DNA from: Lunularia cruciata
Lineage: Eukaryota; Streptophyta; Marchantiopsida; Lunulariales; Lunulariaceae
Direction: 5' to 3'
Length of the DNA: 64,000 bases
Assembly (NCBI GenBank): GCA_948567375.1
Contig: OX419758.1
Location: 14,947,001-15,011,000 of the forward strand
Shown: positions 58,516 through 64,000 of the stretch, in pieces
Layout of the letters: each line of letters begins with the position of its first letter
Position numbering within the stretch: position 1 is the stretch's first letter
The notes under the pieces: generated by a model
Seen by the model: only the letters and a program-made list of their open reading frames with translations
Told to the model about the DNA's origin: nothing
The model's database searches: none
Program-made: the position numbers and the translations under genes

Positions 58516-61500
58516 TTAAGACGTAATGTCCTCGTTGTGTAGCGGTTGCTCAAACGCTTGCACCAACATCGGTACATGTGTCAAATTGGTAACATGCTCC
58601 CATGTTGCTTCACAAAGGGGGTAACCTTTCCATTATACTGTATAGTCCACCCACTGATAGCGAGTACCATGCATGCATTTTTGAAGAATACGCTCCACAT
58701 CATATTCCTCCATGCCATCAATGAGTGTTGTACAAGGTCAAATGTCTTGTGTGGAACAACATTGGCCTGATCAGGGAACATATCTATGTGGTAGGGAAAC
58801 ATGGAACATTGGATGGATCTTCATGTGTGGTGATAGCTCGAGGTGATAAGCCACAATGCTGACTCAATGAAGAATAGAGAAAGGCCCAATAAAATGAGGC
58901 TTGAGCTCACAAGGTCCAACTAATGTGAGGTTGGTTGTTGATATCCATACTTGATTCCCATCATTGAACTCCATGTGCCTATGATGTGCATTAGCATATT
59001 GCTTCTGTCAATTTTGTGCAATTTGTAATTTTTGCTTGGCGCTCTCCACACCTTGTTGGATTCTATAAACAAATGTGTTGATTGCGTTGACCTTGGTAGC
59101 CACCGGATGGATCTTCATCAAGCTAGAAGATGTGAAGGGATGCTCACCATACATGAGGAAGAGCGGAGTGACTTGGGTGGATGCATTCACTAAATTGTTG
59201 TAAGTGAATTCCACCAATAAGAGTAGGGTGTCCCACCTCTCTTGCTCTTCTAAGGTGAAGCCTAACATGTCTTCAATAGTGCAATTAGCCTGCTCTGTTT
59301 GTCCATCTATTTGTGGGTGGTAAGTTGTGGACATGGCCAACTTGGTTTTGAAGAAACTAAAGAGTATTTGCCAAAACAAACTAGTGAATTGAGTGTCTCT
59401 ATCGGTGATGAGTACTCGAGATAAGCTATGGTGAGAGAAGACTACATCTAAGTATAATTGAGCTAGTTGTGGAACGGTCACATCCTTGGTGGTAGGGCAT
59501 ACATAAATCATATCACAAAGACCACAATGGAGTCAAACCTTGAGGTGGTCTTGGGTAATTCACAGACAAGATCCATACTCACTTGTTCCTAATATTGGGT
59601 AGGAATGGGAAGAGGTTGAAAGAGCTGTGCAGGAGCTTGATTAGAAGCTTTGTTCTATTGATAATAGGCAACTATGCATGTAGGCCACCACATTGTTGCT
59701 CATCTTGGGCCAAAAGTAATGGCGTTGGATTGCATCCAAGATCTTGTCCACTCCGGCATGACCTACAATGGCCGAATCGAGACATTTCACTAGAATGGTG
59801 GGGTATAATTTAGGACATTTGGGATTCATAATCTACCATCACAAAAAGTGAGTCCTTGGGTACTGGTGATGCCTTTGGATGATTGTGCTTTAATAATCTA
59901 TAGATCAGCTTTTGTAGCAGCTAGAATCTCTGGCCAAAATTTAGGGTTAATCTTAACTTCTACCACCAAGTTGTTTGCCATTAGAATACGGGTGAATGCA
60001 TCTGCAAGTTGCTTCTTACCTTCCACATAGATGATTGTCATGTTGAAGCATTGTTGCCACTTTGCCCATCGAATCTGGTGACAAGATAGATCCTTCTGTA
60101 TCTCAAGGTAGACTAGAGGTTTATGGTCTATCTTTACAACAAATACCTTCTTGCCTAGATAATGCTTCCAATGATTGGTTGCAAGAACGATGGCCAACTC
60201 TTCTCAGTCTATGGTGTGGTAGTTGCACTCTACCAATAACAACTTTGGAGATAAATATGCAATTGGATTCCTTCAGTCATGCCACTCTTGTTGTATGACT
60301 ACTCCTATTGCTACGCTTGATGCATATGTAGCCAACTTGATTGGACATTTTGGGTCATACTACTTCAAGATTGGTGCATGTAGCAAGGTGACTTTCAATT
60401 CTTGAGAGGTAAACTCTTGTGCGGTTCCCAATGTCCACTTTTTTCCCTTGCCAAGTAGTGTTGTTAAAGGTTGTGCAACCTTGGAGAAGTCCTTGAAAAA
60501 TCTATGATAGAATCCCATCAACCCCAAGATGCTCTTGAGTTGAGTCTGATCTTTTGGAGCAGTCCATTTTTTAATGAACTCAATTTTATCCATCAATACT
60601 TGAATGCCGTCTGCACTTACTCTATGCCCCAAGTACTCTTCATCAGACTTTAGTAACTAGCACTTTGAGATTTTGGCATACAATCAATTCAATCTTAGAA
60701 TCTCGAGGACTTCTCATAGATGCTATTTTTGTTCCATCATTGTGCTACTATATACTAAGATGTAGTTGAAGAAGATGATAATAGAATTATCCAAGTTTGG
60801 ATGAAATATGTCATTCATTTGACTCATGAAAGAGGGAGGTGCATTGGTGAGACCAAAAGGTATCACAAGATACTCAAAGTGACCATATCTTGTTCAAAAA
60901 GTAATTTTGTACACATCCTCCTTTGCAATTTGGATTTGATTGTAACTACTCCGTAAGTCCAATTTGGTGAAGTATCTTGCTCCATGGAGTTGATCAAATA
61001 GGTCATCCATGTGAGGTAAGGGGTATTTGTTCTTCACTATTTGCTGATTGAGACCTCAATAGTCAATATACATGTGCATTATACCGTCCTTCTTCTTCCC
61101 AAACAAGACAAAAGCCCCATATGGTGATATGCTAGGTTGGATGAATCCTTTCTACAACATCTCCTCAATTTGAGTCTTACACTCCGCCACCTCATGAGGT
61201 GATAGGCAATATGGGGCCTCACAAGGAGGTGTCTTCCCTAGGAGTGTCTCAATTTTATGATGTACTCTCCTTTTTGGTGGTAATCTTGAGCATAGATCAT
61301 TGGGAAAGACATTTTGAAACTCATCCACCACTCTTTCAATTTCTCAAGAATTTTTCCATCAAGTTGTGTACTTTGGACTTCTCTTATTTAGACCCATGAA
61401 ACATCTATTGGTCTTATAGATATTTTTCATTGCTATGACATACAAAGGCAATTCTTGCTTGTGTGATTTTTCTTTAACCCCAATGATTAACCATTGTTGG

Positions 61501-61860
61501 GTTCTTACTACTTTCTTCCTCCAATCTACCATAGGGTTGTAATGCTCCATCCATGACATGCCTAAGATTGCATCATAACAAGTTAATTGTATCATTTGTC
61601 ACTCAATTGGTTCATGATATTCTCTTACATAGAGTGTTACCCGTCTAAGTAATGTTTACCTATTAGATAACTCTACTTCTTCACTCTCATTTCTCTCTAG
61701 ATCCATTTCCAATCTTATTGCAATAGAGCAAGACAAGAAATTCTCTATTGCTCCCAGATCTATTAATACTCTCACTTGATTGCCTTTTAGGAATCCATTC
61801 ACAACAATCAATTGTGAGGTTGCATTTTGGGACCTTTGCGCATTCATCTTCTTCTTTCCC
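58516..61860 (-). pseudogene. Family-A pol of A4, all domains, decayed
   Basis: Minus strand, in order: protease VLIDLGAIENFLS (near 61775); RT with the catalytic box degraded from F-L-D-D to F-F-N-Y (near 60755); LGHRVS-like text GHRVSADGIQVLMDKIEF (60630); RNase H TDHKPL-like IDHKPLVYLEIQKDL (60140); integrase [13 protein letters not shown] and YHPQIDGQTEQANCTIED (59330-59290), which keeps the third catalytic Glu; chromodomain region ending at a TAA at 58516-58518. In-frame TGA at 59008-59010 is shared with A1 and A2. Dead by several stops and lost RT aspartates. Confidence 0.85.
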
Positions 61861-61899
61861 TTTCTTCTCTGCTTCCTTATTGAGCCAGTAAGGCCATGA

Positions 61900-62995
61900 G
61901 GTACATTTTACTAGTGATAATTGTTTTCCAAAGTGATTTCCACCTCCTCCTCTTTAGTGCACCTTTCCATGTTGTTCAAAGATTGCTTGTATGAAGGCCG
62001 AGTACCTCTAGGGAAACAAGGACAACTATTGGTAGATATGTGTCCAATACGGCCATGATTGTAACAATGGCATTATTCTTCTTGATTTCCTTCTCCTTAT
62101 GGGACTCCATCTCTTTGTTCTTTTACCCGTACACACTCTACTTGAAGCAGTCATCTCCTCTGTCTAAAAATCAAAGGTTGCACAATTCTATTGGTATTGG
62201 TCCACCCATGTGTGGCATTTCTGCCCAATAATTTTAAGATGGGACTACTCCTTCACTTCCACCCAATGCTCCTACTATTCTTTATGCACAAGCAATGGCT
62301 TCAAATACCATTCGAGGATTTTGCACCATGACTTCTTGGCAAGTCCACTCCTTCAACCCTTGTTTGAAAAATTTGAGAGCCTCTTCTGGACTCATGTCAG
62401 TTATTGTAACTTGTAGATCCAAAAATGCTTTCACATACTATTGTATGTTGTTCTTTTGTCTCGATCTCCATAGTCAGATTTGTGCCATCTGCATGAAATT
62501 CACCGATTGGAAATTCTTCAGCAATCCTTCTTGCATTGTTGTCCACATGACCTCCCTTCTCTCTACCAACATGGATTGTTCTAAAGCATCATACCATGTG
62601 AGGGCTTTATCCATCAAGTACCCACATGCAAACATGTTTGCAGCATGCTCCGTGATCTCTATTGAGAACAATCAAAAATATCAATTCATTCTCAAGATTA
62701 AATTTTCCACTACTCCCATTGTACGCTGCCCCTTGTAAGGATTGATGTTGCAAGTCTTCTTCATCCAAAGTAGCAATGTGACTTCATCGTTGATAGAGTT
62801 TGTAGGCATGAGTGTCTCTCCAAATACTTCAATCACAGGTACTCTATTTTGAGACGACTCTTCTTCTTGCATTGCTTGATCATTCTTGAGAATCTGCACT
62901 TGACTTTGTAATGTCTCCATGGTCATCTTAATCTCTCAAAATTTATTCAACATCTATTGCATTCCTTGTATCAACTCTTACAATTGCGGATCCAT
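61900..62995 (-). pseudogene. Family-A gag of A4, decayed
   Basis: Starts MDPQL at 62995-62993; then TMETLQSQVQILKNDQAMQE (62930), ITEHAANMFACGYLMDKALTW, and a damaged zinc-knuckle region near 62050. The TGA at 62672-62674 corresponds exactly to the shared TGA of A1 (9008-9010) and A2. Confidence 0.8.
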
Positions 62996-63028
62996 GGTTC
63001 ATGCAACACTCAATTGCTAATGTCTATC

Positions 63029-63232
63029 TCAATATAGAGTCAATATGGTCATGATGGAAGGTGCAAAAACTATTGGAATGACCATTAGGATCTTAGAAGC
63101 TATCACTCGTTTATAATACTCCTCACCAAAATTCCTAACCACAAAATCTCTAAACATCACTTTTGGTTTCACTACATAATGAATTTGTACTTGAGTGTTG
63201 AAAGGGAGAGGATTTGGGACATTCACATCCAT
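63029..63232 (-). CDS. Leader ORF b of A4, intact FG module
   Basis: 67 residues, MDVNVPNPLPFNTQVQIHYV..., FRDFVVRNFGEEYYKRVIAS, ending ILTLY, the same length as in A1 and A2 despite obvious divergence elsewhere in A4. Substitutions are scattered and mostly conservative at the FG core (FRDFVVRNFGEEYY is unchanged). No function known. Confidence 0.55.
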   Translation of the reverse strand: MDVNVPNPLPFNTQVQIHYVVKPKVMFRDFVVRNFGEEYYKRVIASKILMVIPIVFAPSIMTILTLY

Positions 63233-63236
63233 AACA

Positions 63237-63461
63237 TCATAATGGAATATAGATTGTCAAATTCTACTCTCTGTCATATACCACCATAGGTAGAATCACC
63301 GGGTTTGGTGAGCTCATTACCTTGTCCATGAATTTTACTCCACAGTGATAAACTAGCAATACTCTCATTTGCTCACACTAGATGTATATAACCTTGATGT
63401 TATGGAATGGACTCAAGAATGAAAAGCTAAGTGTGTGAAATTGTCCTCCTCGTGCATCCAT
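63237..63461 (-). pseudogene. Leader ORF a of A4, two stops
   Basis: MDARGGQFHTLSFSF... then a stop, EQMRVLLVYHCGVKFMDKV, NPVILPMVVYDRE, stop, LTIYIPL. The FG is CG here. It ends two codons before ORF b, as in A1. Confidence 0.55.
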
Positions 63462-63587
63462 CCCATTCGCTCTCTAAAGTCCTTCCTAAATCTAGCAATT
63501 ACTCTATGTTCGCTACCTCAAATTATTCAATTTTAGTAGTTTGTGTTCTCCGAAGGGGGGTGATCAACTCTCTTGGACTAAAAAGTT

Positions 63588-63599
63588 GATTTGATATCA
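63588..63599 (-). other. Primer-binding site of A4, degenerate
   Basis: Minus-strand TGATATCAAATC, three mismatches from TGGTATCAGAGC, one base inside the 5' LTR. Confidence 0.65.
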
Positions 63600-63600
63600 T

Positions 63601-64000
63601 TTTAATACTCCAAAGACAAGAGAAGAGAGAAAATACAAATTTCACACTCAATCATCCGATGCCCCAAAGGAGCACGTTCTCTTTATTATATAGATAACGA
63701 GGATCTCCTCCAAGGAAGCTCCACCATAGGATTAGGGACACAAATAAATGGCATATCAGTAAGCTCCACCCTTGGATTACTTACTTGGATGGGTGACATG
63801 TTGGTCCTGGTCCTATATGGTTAGTCAAATAAGCTTTAACAAGAGGGAATCTTTTAGAGAATCTTCTTGTAGGAATCTAAGAATCACATGGGTGAGGTAC
63901 CATTGGAAAGCTCTTGACTAGAAAAATCCAAGGGAAAGGGAATGTTAGCTTTTCCTCCATTGGGGCAAGAATGTGCACATTTTTGAGGCATAATTCATCC
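63601..64000 (-). repeat. LTR-A, 5' LTR of A4, partial
   Basis: The first 400 bp in window order (the LTR 3' half) are visible; it begins tttaatactcc, mutated from tgtaatactcc. The rest is outside the window. Confidence 0.9.

Larger units (their letters stand above)
57766..64000 (-). mobile_element. Family-A gypsy element (A4), inverted, runs past the window end
   Basis: 3' LTR 57766-58502, internal 58503-63600, 5' LTR from 63601 to the window edge. All domains are present in the full order, including the RT and RNase H missing in A1. It is clearly more diverged from A1 and A2 than they are from each other. The left flank is gtaaa; the other flank is outside the window. Confidence 0.9.

Overview
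The window is nuclear DNA of a land plant. Evidence: two class III (secretory plant-type) peroxidase genes with the canonical 4-exon structure, a plant-type SNM1 DNA-repair nuclease gene split into nine coding exons with GT-AG introns, and dense Ty1/copia and Ty3/gypsy chromovirus LTR retrotransposons primed by initiator tRNA-Met. I cannot name the species. Introns are short (roughly 80-320 bp) and the retrotransposons are strongly nested.

Layout. 1-22960 is a retrotransposon nest. The outermost layer is a decayed copia element (1-2545, resuming at 21354-22960). It is split by a gypsy element of family B (2546-21353). Family B is itself hit twice: by a solo LTR-B at 5337-6489, which contains an inverted solo LTR-A (5610-6349), and by an old LTR-A (7198-19172). 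That old LTR-A is split by a young tandem family-A array (7346-18574), LTR-A1 / internal A1 / LTR-A2 / internal A2 / LTR-A3. Target-site duplications and resumption of reading across the insertions support most steps.

22961-50600 is the genic island: peroxidase 1 (23911-25722, minus), an AT-rich gene-poor stretch, a decayed minus-strand coding region with coiled coil (about 31640-33240), SNM1 (33932-37284, plus), peroxidase 2 (39449-41151, minus), about 9 kb without recognisable genes, and the last-exon remnant of a third peroxidase (about 50300-50597, minus).

50690-64000 is a second nest in the same order: a copia fragment (50690-52089), a family-B gypsy (52090 onward), a head-to-head family-B composite (53855-57497), then a full-length inverted family-A element (57766 to beyond the window end).

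The cellular genes are independent units. The peroxidases are predicted secreted haem enzymes with near-identical core promoters. SNM1 is predicted to be a nuclear metallo-beta-lactamase/beta-CASP exonuclease. The most unusual signals lie in the mobile elements: a small leader-ORF module with an FG core, found before gag in both gypsy families and duplicated in family A; perfect heat-shock elements in the LTRs of family B; a three-unit 60-bp coding repeat in the protease-RT linker of family B; and in-frame TGA codons shared by all family-A copies. SNM1 also carries two PIP-box-like motifs in tandem.
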